NCBI GenBank assembly: GCA_016776635.1
Contig: JADHSZ010000009.1
Location: 1 to 51,808, forward strand
Direction: 5' to 3'
Origin: Alphaproteobacteria bacterium
GTDB taxonomy: Bacteria > Pseudomonadota > Alphaproteobacteria > UBA11136
Length of the DNA stretch: 51,808 nucleotides
This document shows, one piece after another, positions 35,700 through 43,524 of this stretch. Numbering within the stretch: position 1 is the first letter of the stretch; each line of letters starts with the position of its first letter. The notes beneath the pieces were generated by a model. It saw only the letters and a program-made list of their open reading frames with translations. It was not told the DNA's origin and ran no database searches. The position numbers were made by a program, and so were the translations under genes.

Positions 35700-37067
35700 T
35701 CAGGCATCAAGGCCGGGATCATGGAAGACGGTGCGGCCGGAAATCACGGTGCGGATCACGCGGCCCTGGGCGAGCTTGCCGTCGAAGGGGGTGTTCTTGG
35801 ATTTACTGAGGAGTTGGTCGGCGTCGATCTTCCAGGGTGCGTCCGGGTCAAAGACGACCATATCCGCCGGGGCTTTCTTTTTCAGCCTGCCGCCATCGAG
35901 GCCCAGTATATCCGCGGGCCCGCAGGTGAGTTTTCCCAGCATATCAGGGAGCGAAAGCGATCCCTCGCGGGTCAGATCGAGAGCTATGGCCAGCAGGGTC
36001 TCCAAACCCACGGCCCCGCTTTCGGCCTGGGCGAAGGGCTGGCGTTTGCTGTCTTGGTGGTGGGGGGCGTGGTCGCTGACGATGGCGTCAATGGTGCCGT
36101 CCTCGATCCCCTCCACCACCGCGCGGCGGTCTTCCTCGCAGCGCAGGGGCGGGGAGAGCCGGACGAAGGTACGGTAATCGCCGACGGCGATCTCGTTGAG
36201 GGCGAAATAGGGTGGCGCCGTGTCGCAGGTGACGTTGAGTCCGCGCGCCTTGGCGCGGCGCACCACATCCACCGATTCCGCCGTCGAGAGGAGCGAGGCG
36301 TGATAGCGGCCGCCCGTCAGTTCCACGAGCCGGATATCGCGCTCCAGGCGGATGACCTCGGCGGCGTTGGGAATGCCGGCCAGCCCCAGACGGGTGGCGA
36401 TTTCGCCTTCGTTCATGACGCCGTCACTGGCGAGACTGCTGTCTTCCGGGCGCTGGACGATGAGAAGGCCAAAGCTGCGGGCGTAGCTGAGCGCCCTGCG
36501 CATGACCAGGCTGTCATCGATGGAGGCCGCGCCGTCGCCAAAGGCCACGGCGCCTGCCCCGGCCAACAGTCCCATCTCGGTGATTTCTCCGCCTTCAAGC
36601 CCCTGGGTCAACGCCGCCATGGGATGGATGTTGATCAGTCCCGCCTCGCCGGTGCGGCGACCGATGAATTCCACCAGAGCGACGCTGTCGATGACGGGAT
36701 CGGTGTTGGGCAGGACAATGATGGTGGTGATTCCGCCCGCCGCCGCCGAAACCGTGGCTTCCTTGTGCTCGTGGCCGGGGTCGCGGAGCCGCACCCGCAT
36801 GTCCACCAGTCCCGGCGCCAGGATGCGTCCCCGGCAGTCTATGGTTTCGGCGTTCTCCGGCGCGCCGTCGGCAAACAGACCGGCTGCGAAATCGGCAATC
36901 CGTCCACCCTCGCTCAACAGGCCTCCGGGCGCATCGAGACCGCTGGCGGGATCAATCAGGCGGGCATTCACATAAGCGGTTCTGTTGGCCGTTTTGGGGG
37001 CGGCCGCGACAGTTTTCGTGGTGGCTTTTGCCTTCACCGTTTTGGTTTTTTTAGCGCCCTTCGCCAT
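35700..37067 (-). CDS. pyrC: Dihydroorotase-like protein lacking metal ligands (pseudo-DHOase)
   Basis: A 455-residue amidohydrolase-fold protein, type I dihydroorotase by overall sequence (PGLVDMRVRLRDPGHEHKE, LPNTDPVIDSVALVEF, VMNEGEIATRLGLAGIP, SDHAPHHQDS). The metal-binding HxH is RxR (Arg91, Arg93). The later His of the QHxED motif is Arg206, and the His in YHxxHxST is Leu259; only the final Asp332 remains. It cannot be an ordinary zinc hydrolase. Inactive homologues next to pyrB are known in several bacteria, where they act as structural partners of aspartate transcarbamoylase, the likely role here. The first 30 residues are a Lys/Thr/Ala-rich extension not usual in the family. The start overlaps the pyrB stop (ATGA). 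Confidence 0.88.
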   Translation of the reverse strand: MAKGAKKTKTVKAKATTKTVAAAPKTANRTAYVNARLIDPASGLDAPGGLLSEGGRIADFAAGLFADGAPENAETIDCRGRILAPGLVDMRVRLRDPGHEHKEATVSAAAGGITTIIVLPNTDPVIDSVALVEFIGRRTGEAGLINIHPMAALTQGLEGGEITEMGLLAGAGAVAFGDGAASIDDSLVMRRALSYARSFGLLIVQRPEDSSLASDGVMNEGEIATRLGLAGIPNAAEVIRLERDIRLVELTGGRYHASLLSTAESVDVVRRAKARGLNVTCDTAPPYFALNEIAVGDYRTFVRLSPPLRCEEDRRAVVEGIEDGTIDAIVSDHAPHHQDSKRQPFAQAESGAVGLETLLAIALDLTREGSLSLPDMLGKLTCGPADILGLDGGRLKKKAPADMVVFDPDAPWKIDADQLLSKSKNTPFDGKLAQGRVIRTVISGRTVFHDPGLDA

Positions 37068-38032
37068 CAGGCTTCTCCCCCGCTTTGTGGAAGGGCGCCG
37101 GTAAGTGTCTCGAGACAGGCCATGCGCACCGCCACCCCCATTTCCACCTGTTCGCGGATGGCGCTGCGGTTGATGTCGTCGGCCAGTTCACCGTCGATCT
37201 CCACGCCCCGGTTCATGGGTCCGGGATGCATAATCAGGGCGTCGGGTTTGGCCGCCTCCAGCTTGGCGTAGTCGAGCCCGTAGAAGCGGAAATATTCACG
37301 CACCGAGGGTACGAAGGAGCCGTTCATGCGCTCCAGTTGCAGGCGCAGCATCATGACGATGTCACAGTCTTTCAAGCCTTCTTCCATGTGGTGGAAGGTC
37401 TCTACGCCGAGCTTGCCGATCTCGGCGGGCAGCAGGGTGGGCGGGGCCACCACCCGTACCTGCGCCCCCATGATGGAGAGCAGGCGGATGTTGGAGCGGG
37501 CGACGCGGGAATGCATGATATCGCCGCAGATGGCCACCCGAAGCCCTGAGAGCTTGCCCTTGCGGCGGCGGATGGTGAGCGCGTCGAGAAGCGCCTGGGT
37601 GGGATGTTCGTGGCGGCCGTCGCCGCCGTTGATGACGGCGCAGTTGACCTTTTCCGAGAGCAACTGGACCGCGCCCGAGTCGGGATGGCGCACCACCAGA
37701 ACGTCCGGGTGCATGGCGTTCAGCGTCATGGCGGTGTCGATCAGGGTCTCGCCCTTTTTGATGGAACTGGTGGAGACTGACATGTTGATGACGTCGGCGC
37801 CGAGCCGCTTTCCCGCCAGCTCGAAAGAGGTGCGGGTGCGGGTGGAATTTTCAAAGAAGAGGTTGATACAGGTGCGCCCGCGCAGCGTGGTGCGCTTCTT
37901 GTCGGTCTGGCGATTCTGTTCTACGTGGGATTCGGAAAGGTCGAGGAGGCCGGAAATCTCGTCCGGCGAAAGCCCCTCGATACCGAGAAGATGTCGGTGA
38001 GGAAAGCTGATCTTCGGCGTAACAATGGTCAT
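37067..38032 (-). CDS. pyrB: Aspartate carbamoyltransferase catalytic subunit PyrB
   Basis: A 321-residue transcarbamoylase that joins carbamoyl phosphate and aspartate in pyrimidine synthesis. The carbamoyl-phosphate loop [20 protein letters not shown], the lysine-loop region [25 protein letters not shown] and the aspartate loop [10 protein letters not shown] are all present. ATG 38032 gives the standard length; an extension to 38071 is not conserved. It is the first gene of pyrB-pyrC-plsY. The 60 bases before the CoA-transferase stop mark the edge of the accessory region. Confidence 0.95.
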   Translation of the reverse strand: MTIVTPKISFPHRHLLGIEGLSPDEISGLLDLSESHVEQNRQTDKKRTTLRGRTCINLFFENSTRTRTSFELAGKRLGADVINMSVSTSSIKKGETLIDTAMTLNAMHPDVLVVRHPDSGAVQLLSEKVNCAVINGGDGRHEHPTQALLDALTIRRRKGKLSGLRVAICGDIMHSRVARSNIRLLSIMGAQVRVVAPPTLLPAEIGKLGVETFHHMEEGLKDCDIVMMLRLQLERMNGSFVPSVREYFRFYGLDYAKLEAAKPDALIMHPGPMNRGVEIDGELADDINRSAIREQVEMGVAVRMACLETLTGALPQSGGEA

Positions 38033-38092
38033 TAAAGGCGGACTATAAGCACACCTAGGGTAAACCTGCAAGTAGTGGCGGAAAATGGCGTT

Positions 38093-39349
38093 TTAGATGA
38101 CACCCTTTTTATGGAGCGCCGCTATCTCCTGTTCGCTCATCCCCAGCAGTTCCTCCAGCACTTCGGCTGTGTGTTGCCCCAGTTGCGGCGGCGCCTGGCG
38201 ATAGGAAACGGGGGAGCGCGAGAGACGCAGGGGGCTGGCGATGAGGTCCATGGTCTCCCCGGAAATGTGAGGGTGGGGCATGGCGATTTTCATGTCCCGG
38301 GCCACCACCTGGGGATCGGCGAAAACCTGGTCGATGGTGTTGATGGGGCTGCACGGCACGTTGACGTTCACCAGCCCCTCCACCCAGTGGGAAATGGGCT
38401 TGCCGGCCATGATGTCGGCGAGGATGGGGGTCAGGCTGCCGCGGTTCTTCACCCGCGCCCCGTTGGTGGTGTAACGTTCATCGGCGGCCAAGTCGGGACA
38501 GCCCGCGAAAGTGCAGAAACGCTCGAACTGGGCGTCGTTGCCCACGGCCAGCACCAGGAGCCCGTCACTGGCGCGGAATACCTGGTAGGGCACGATGTTG
38601 GGATGATGGCTGCCCAGTTTCTGTGGCACCTCGCCCGACACCAGATAGTTTTCGCCCACATAGCTGAGCCAGGCGACCTGGGAATCGAGCAGTGCCATGT
38701 CGATATGCTGGCCCTCGCCGGTGTTCTCGCGGTGGCGCAGGGCGGCCTGGATGGCGATCACCGCATACATGCCGGTGATGATGTCGGAGACGCCGACGCC
38801 GACCTTTTCGGGCGGGCCGTCGGGCTGGCCGGTGACACTCATGATGCCGCCCATGCCCTGGACCAGATAATCGTAGCCGCCGCGTTCGGCATAGGGGCCG
38901 GTCTGGCCGAACCCGGTGATGGAACAATAGATGAGGGCGGGGAGTTCCTCTTTGATCTGGTCATAGGCGAGGCCGTACTGGGCCAGGGCGCCGGTACGGA
39001 AGTTCTCCACCACCACGTCGCATTTGCCGATCATGCGCCGCGCCAGTTCTTGGCCTTGCTTAGTGGTGAGGTTGAGAGTGACGGAACGCTTGTTGCGGTT
39101 GACGCTGAGGAAGTAGGCGCTTTCCTGGCTGTCCTCGCCTTTCGCGTCGGCAAGGTAGGGCGGTCCCATGCCCCGCGAATCGTCGCCCCGTCCGGGACGT
39201 TCCACCTTGATCACCTCGGCCCCCAGATCGCCTAGAATCTGGGTGCAGGTGGGACCGGCCAGCACCCGCGTCATATCGAAGACGCGGAGTCCCGAAAGGG
39301 GGCCGGCCGCGTGGCCGCCTTTTGCCTTGTCTGAGGGAGAGCCGATCAT
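38093..39349 (-). CDS. CaiB/BaiF-type (family III) CoA-transferase, intact copy
   Basis: A 418-residue CoA-transferase. PLSGLRVFDMTRVLAGPTCTQ opens the fold. KCDVVVENFRTGALAQYGLAYDQIKEELPALIYCSITGFGQTGPYA is the family core, and HIDMALLDSQVAWLSYVGENYL should hold the catalytic Asp that forms an acyl anhydride. The C-terminal ending TAEVLEELLGMSEQEIAALHKKGVI is typical of intact members. The substrate cannot be told from sequence; formyl-CoA, succinyl-CoA/carnitine or mesaconyl relatives all share this pattern. Two-thirds of the gene and its upstream DNA are repeated to the right (39801-40888). Confidence 0.9.
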   Translation of the reverse strand: MIGSPSDKAKGGHAAGPLSGLRVFDMTRVLAGPTCTQILGDLGAEVIKVERPGRGDDSRGMGPPYLADAKGEDSQESAYFLSVNRNKRSVTLNLTTKQGQELARRMIGKCDVVVENFRTGALAQYGLAYDQIKEELPALIYCSITGFGQTGPYAERGGYDYLVQGMGGIMSVTGQPDGPPEKVGVGVSDIITGMYAVIAIQAALRHRENTGEGQHIDMALLDSQVAWLSYVGENYLVSGEVPQKLGSHHPNIVPYQVFRASDGLLVLAVGNDAQFERFCTFAGCPDLAADERYTTNGARVKNRGSLTPILADIMAGKPISHWVEGLVNVNVPCSPINTIDQVFADPQVVARDMKIAMPHPHISGETMDLIASPLRLSRSPVSYRQAPPQLGQHTAEVLEELLGMSEQEIAALHKKGVI

Positions 39350-39569
39350 GGGTGAATCCTGTTTACCGGGGATTACCAGGGAGATGAGTTTTTATAGGCG
39401 AGCCTGTGCCGCACGGCAAGGAAGGTGGGAAAGAGGTCCGCCCCGACCGGGGTCACCCCCCATGCTTTTTACCCTAAGTCATTGATATAAAACAATTCAC
39501 AGCCAAACAGGGCCCAAAATGTTAACATTTGTTGTCATTTGTTAACATCCACCGCCGCAATGCAGCATT
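38461..39569. repeat. Direct repeat, copy A (1.1 kb, CoA-transferase 5-prime two-thirds plus upstream region)
   Basis: Copy A matches 39801-40888 with few mismatches over coding DNA and with small indels in the upstream region. Both copies end in the same tract TGTTGTCATTTGTTAACATC followed by CACCGCCGCAATGCAGCATT. In copy A the right end forms a 19-base palindrome, CCGCAATGC-A-GCATTGCGG (39555-39573). Confidence 0.85.
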
Positions 39570-39685
39570 GCGGGTGTTCATCCGCTGTGGAAACGGCGAT
39601 CAATGCCGGCATCCGCAGCCGTTGAGATACCCGCGGAGAAGGGAACCAATTTCCAGGCACCCAAGGTTTCTAAATACCGGGGCTT

Positions 39686-39802
39686 TTAGTCGCCCAGAGC
39701 CAGTGCGAGAATGGCATTGAGGTTGGGAAGGAAGAGAAGCGCCAGGGTTATAGGCTCGGCAAGAACGCCCCCGACACGGCTCCCGGTTTCGCGGGCGAGG
39801 CG
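39686..39802 (-). pseudogene. C-terminal remnant of an unidentified membrane protein
   Basis: In the frame ending at TAA 39686-39688 the minus strand reads RLARETGSRVGGVLAEPITL then ALLFLPNLNAILALALGD, a plausible hydrophobic C-terminus with no start of its own. It begins exactly where similarity between the two CoA-transferase copies ends. The simplest reading is a deletion that fused the truncated CoA-transferase to the tail of a neighbouring transporter-like gene, now out of frame. The family is not recognised. Confidence 0.45.
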
Positions 39803-40674
39803 TTGGTGGCGTAGCGTTCGTCGGCGGCCAGGTCGGGGCATCCGGAAAAGGCGCAGAAACGCTCGAACTGGGCGTCGTTGCCCACGGCCAGCACCAGGAG
39901 CCCGTCACTGGCCCGGAACACCTGATAGGGCACGATATTGGGATGATGGCTGCCCAGTTTTTGCGGCACCTCGCCCGAAACCAGATAGTTCTCGCCCACA
40001 TAGCTGAGCCAGGCGACCTGGGAATCGAGCAGGGCCATGTCGATATGCTGGCCCTCGCCGGTGTTCTCGCGGTGGCGCAGGGCGGCCTGGATGGCGATCA
40101 CCGCATACATGCCGGTGATGATGTCCGAGACGCCCACGCCCACCTTTTCAGGCGGGCCGTCGGGTTCGCCGGTGACGCTCATGATGCCGCCCATGCCCTG
40201 GACCAGATAGTCGTAGCCGCCGCGTTCCGCATAGGGTCCGGTCTGGCCGAACCCGGTCACCGAACAATAGATGAGGGCGGGGAACTCGTCCTTGATCTGG
40301 TCATAGGAGAGGCCGTACTGGGCCAGGGCGCCGGTACGGAAATTCTCCACCACCACATCGCATTTGCCGATCATGCGCCGCGCCAGTTCCTGGCCTTCCG
40401 TGGTGGTGAGGTTGAGGGTGATGGAGCGCTTGTTGCGGTTGACGCTGAGGAAGTAGGCGCTCTCGGGCGTATCCTTTCCTTTCGCGTCGGTAAGATAGGG
40501 CGGCCCCATGCCCCGGGAATCGTCGCCCCGTCCGGGGCGCTCCACCTTGATCACGTCGGCCCCCAGATCGCCCAGAATCTGGGTACAGGTAGGACCGGCC
40601 AGAACCCGCGTCATGTCGAAGACGCGGAGGCCCGAAAGGGGGCCGGTTGCAGAGTCTGGTGGAGAGCCGGTCAT
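39748..40674 (-). pseudogene. Truncated second copy of the CoA-transferase gene
   Basis: The reading frame gives 308 residues, the first about 290 of which match the intact copy at 38093-39349 almost residue for residue (same RVFDMTRVLAGPTCTQ start and same DMALLDSQVAWLSYVGENYL). After RYATN the frame runs into unrelated ASPAKPGAVSGAFLPSL and stops, so about the last 115 residues, including much of the small domain, are missing. The catalytic Asp is retained, but the fold should not close properly. ATG at 40674. A non-functional remnant is most likely. Confidence 0.8.
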
Positions 40675-40888
40675 AAACGGGATCGATCCTGTTTTCCGGG
40701 GAGACTAGGTTTTATAGGCGAGCCCGCGCCGCACGGCAAGGAAAGCAAGGAAGACGGCTGGGAGAGGAGGGTTGCCCCCCACACTTTTCAGGTCAAGTCA
40801 TTGATTTTAAACGATTCATCATCCAGAGGGCGTCAAAACGTTGTCATTTGTTGTCATTTGTTAACATCCACCGCCGCAATGCAGCATT
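39801..40888. repeat. Direct repeat, copy B (CoA-transferase fragment plus upstream region)
   Basis: Second copy of the 38461-39569 segment. Its right end repeats TTGTCATTTGTTGTCATTTGTT then AACATCCACCGCCGCAATGCAGCATT; the palindrome of copy A is only partly kept. The AT-richer chaperone island begins just beyond this edge. Confidence 0.85.
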
Positions 40889-41104
40889 ACCGTAGCGCTG
40901 TGGGGGCCGGTCATGAGTGGCGGATTATTCACGATGTCAAAGAACTAAGAAAATATTCCTAGCACAAAGAGGGGTGTGAGTCAAGGAGACCAAGAGGGGA
41001 GAAAGTCAAGAAAGCAAAACCCATAGTTGATGTGCATCAGGCAAAATACTACTTTATGCACATTTGACGCGCCTTATCGGTGCGTTGATTTAGGGGGGGA
41101 GATG
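40675..41104. other. Gene-free junction between duplicated CoA-transferase and chaperone island
   Basis: 430 bases. Up to 40888 it repeats the upstream region of the intact CoA-transferase. From about 40900 the base composition falls to visibly more AT. No integrase, att-like duplication or IS end was recognised. It contains the inverted repeat at 41030-41063 and a strong GGGGGGGAG ribosome-binding site at the right end. Confidence 0.6.
41030..41063. promoter_or_regulatory. Inverted repeat ATGTGCAT-N18-ATGCACAT, candidate operator
   Basis: Eight-base perfect arms at 41030-41037 and 41056-41063 separated by 18 AT-rich bases, 42 bases before the first gene of the chaperone-protease operon. Arm length and spacing suit a dimeric repressor spanning a promoter, or a hairpin in the leader. 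A consensus heat-shock promoter was not seen. Confidence 0.45.
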
Positions 41105-42022
41105 ATGAAGACTGAAACGTTAGTTGCTTTGCTTGTGGGGGTTGCACTTATTTTTGCAGCAATTACAGCCTTGTTGCTGTCTTTTTCTGATGTCTCGAAC
41201 GTGCCGTCTGGTACGCCCGATGAGATGGCAATACCCGAAGTCCAGTCGGGTAATGCATCACCTAAACCTGTCATTAGCGGTTCCGCTGTTGCGAAGGAGC
41301 CCTCTTCCGTCACGCCCATGGGACCGGCAGTGGGTCCACAATGGTGGGTCTTTATCTCGCTTTCGGTGATGGCAATCGTAACACTCGCCGCCGTGGCAAT
41401 CTCATTCTACCTGTACCGGTGGAGGGGAATCCTTCTCAGCAATCCGCACTTAGTCGTTCCAGAGGAATTCGGCGCTTGGATCAATGATCTGTCTAAAAGA
41501 ATTGGTGGTTTTACTCAAGAAGTGGCTTCAGGAATTGGGAATATTGGTGATCAGGGTCGGGAGACGCATCAGGGCATTGCAAACTTATCCGAAACCTTCA
41601 TGACGATGCAGGGTGCATTGGATGAGCGTGAGGAAGAAATTCGGCGTCTCAAGAAAGGATATGATGCGCATATTTACCGGAAGTTTGTTTCCCGATTCAT
41701 ACGTGTGGACCAAACCGTAGAAGACTTTCAACGGGCGGGAGGAGCAGATCAAACTGGCCTTGAGCAAATTAGGCGTTTGCTCGGTGATTCTTTTGCCGAA
41801 TGTGGCGTTGAATGTTTCCAACCTCAAATCGGTGAGGATTACCGAAAGGCTGATGGCATCGCCGACAAGCCGAAGACGGTGAAAGCAGATCGCCCTGAAG
41901 ATGATTTCAAAATCGCTGAGGTTTTAGAGAGTGGGTACCTGATCCGTAGCACCGAGGGCGCCGAAGTGATCATTCCGGCGAAGGTGAGGATTTACATGTT
42001 TCAAGAAGGGGAGGCGTCATAA
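41105..42022 (+). CDS. Membrane-anchored GrpE-like protein
   Basis: A 305-residue protein. Membrane helices lie at about 5-27 and 80-105, with a Pro/Ser-rich loop between; both ends are probably cytosolic. Residues 160-205 are charged and helical (LDEREEEIRRLKKGYDAHIYRKFVSRFIRVDQTVEDF). The last 115 residues follow the GrpE plan: a long helix, a four-helix part (GLEQIRRLLGDSFAECGVECFQP) and a beta-domain ending (FKIAEVLESGYLI, AEVIIPAKVRIYM) like the GrpE C-terminal hallmark GYxLxxxxIRPAxVxV. GrpE exchanges nucleotide on Hsp70, and an Hsp70 gene follows directly (TAATG overlap). ATG 41105 is favoured over 41102 by spacing from GGGGGGGAG. Tethering GrpE to the membrane is unusual. Confidence 0.72.
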   Translation: MKTETLVALLVGVALIFAAITALLLSFSDVSNVPSGTPDEMAIPEVQSGNASPKPVISGSAVAKEPSSVTPMGPAVGPQWWVFISLSVMAIVTLAAVAISFYLYRWRGILLSNPHLVVPEEFGAWINDLSKRIGGFTQEVASGIGNIGDQGRETHQGIANLSETFMTMQGALDEREEEIRRLKKGYDAHIYRKFVSRFIRVDQTVEDFQRAGGADQTGLEQIRRLLGDSFAECGVECFQPQIGEDYRKADGIADKPKTVKADRPEDDFKIAEVLESGYLIRSTEGAEVIIPAKVRIYMFQEGEAS

Positions 42023-43520
42023 TGTCGGCATTCATTGGCATCGATTTGGGAACAACATTCTCAGCAGTTGCAACGATTGACGAAACTGGCCGGCCAACAA
42101 TTGTCCCTAACGAAGACGGTTCTAATATCACGCCTTCCTGTGTTGTCGAAGCCTCCGAAGGAGTGATGGGGGTTGGCGAATTTGCGCGGCGACAGTGGGG
42201 TAATGCGCCAGAAACAGCCGCCGCACGTTTTAAGCGTGATATGGGAATGTCAGCAACACATGCGATCAACGGCCAAGAGTTTACGCCTACCCAATTAAGT
42301 ACATTCGTGCTGAAAAAACTAGTTTCTGACGCTGGGAAGACCCTTGGTCCCATCGGAGAGGCCGTCGTCACAATTCCAGCTAATTTTCCCATGAGGCCCG
42401 CGATGCAACGATGGCCGCCGCAGAGGCGGCGGGCCTCAATGTCAAATACATCATCAACGAGCCTACAGCCGCAGCTTTGTATTACGCCTTTAAGAGCGGT
42501 GAAGAACTCGGGGGCGTTTACGCAGTGTACGATTTGGGTGGCGGGACTTTTGACGTTTCCATAATTCGTGTCGATGGACAAGATGTGGAAGTTTTAGCGA
42601 CTAACGGCGTCTCAAAACTTGGAGGTGACGACTTTGACCTAGCCCTCAAAAAACTTGTCCAGGAAAAGTATAAGGATCTGACGGGTGATGAGTTGGAAGA
42701 TGACGATTTTACTACCAACCATGCTGAGGAAGAAAAGAAATCTCTTTCAGCAAGGAAGCAAGTGACTGTTAGATGTGCACGAGAACTCATCGATATTAAA
42801 CGCGAGGAGTTTGAGGAGGCGATTTCTTCATATGTCACTCAAGCAGTGATGCTCTGTGAAGCAAGCATTGATGAAGCGGATATTGATCCATCTGATATCA
42901 AGGGTGTCTTTCTGGCTGGAGGGAGCACCCGGATTCCAATCGTAACTGAGAGCGTGAAAACCGTATTTCAGCAAGAACCCACGGCATCCGTCAATGTTGA
43001 TGAGGTCGTAGCTCTTGGGGCAGCCCTTTACGCGGCATACAAGGGGGACCGTAAAAAACTTTCCGTGGTTCAGAAAAATGCAATTGAAAAGATCAAAGTA
43101 AGTGAGTCAACGAGCAAGTGCTTTGGAACAATCGCTGTAAGGCATGAACAAGAACGCGATAGGACCAAGCTGTTCAATTCAGTGCTCATTCGGAAAGGAG
43201 AAAAAATTCCATGCTCGGTCACTGAGTCGTTTTATACAGTGCATGATGGGCAAGAAGCAGTTCAATGTCAGGTCACGGAATCTACATCTGCTGAAACAGA
43301 CCCTCGGTTTGTAAAGGTTATCTGGGAGGGTGAATTAAAACTCCCTCCAGATCGTCCCGCGAACCAAGAGGTTCAAATTACGTTCGCTTACGACGACAAC
43401 CAAATCATGAAATGTTCGTTTGTTGATGTCGCAACTAAACGTAAGACGAACATCGACCTTCCGACGGCATCTTCCAAGGGTGCAGATGCCAAAGAAGTCG
43501 AAAAGTTTTTGGTAGAGTAA
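42022..43520 (+). pseudogene. Short Hsp70/DnaK-like ATPase, reading frame broken by one base
   Basis: The combined product would be about 499 residues: an Hsp70 ATPase domain (FIGIDLGTTFSAVATID at the N-terminus, INEPTAAALYYAFKSGEELGG, YDLGGGTFDVSII, GVFLAGGSTRIPIV) and a short beta domain, without the helical lid of DnaK. The first frame runs 42022-42564 and the second is open to 43520; its first ATG is at 42411. The shift falls at 42388-42393: the DNA reads TTTCCCATGAGGCC where family members have TTT CCC AAY GAG GCC (NFPNEAR), so one base is missing. It may be a real mutation, a sequencing error or, less likely, recoding. ATG 42022 overlaps the stop of the GrpE-like gene; the next gene follows after four bases. 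Confidence 0.85.
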
Positions 43521-43524
43521 AGTA

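Noticed and set aside
35385..37271. Long plus-strand open frame of 628 codons opposite pyrC and plsY
   Set aside because: It lies entirely opposite well-identified genes in GC-rich DNA, has Gly/Asp/His-rich composition with no recognisable domain, and is an antisense shadow.
38075..40962. Plus-strand open frames opposite the two CoA-transferase copies
   Set aside because: They mirror the duplicated genes in the same frame relation and resemble each other only because the DNA is duplicated.
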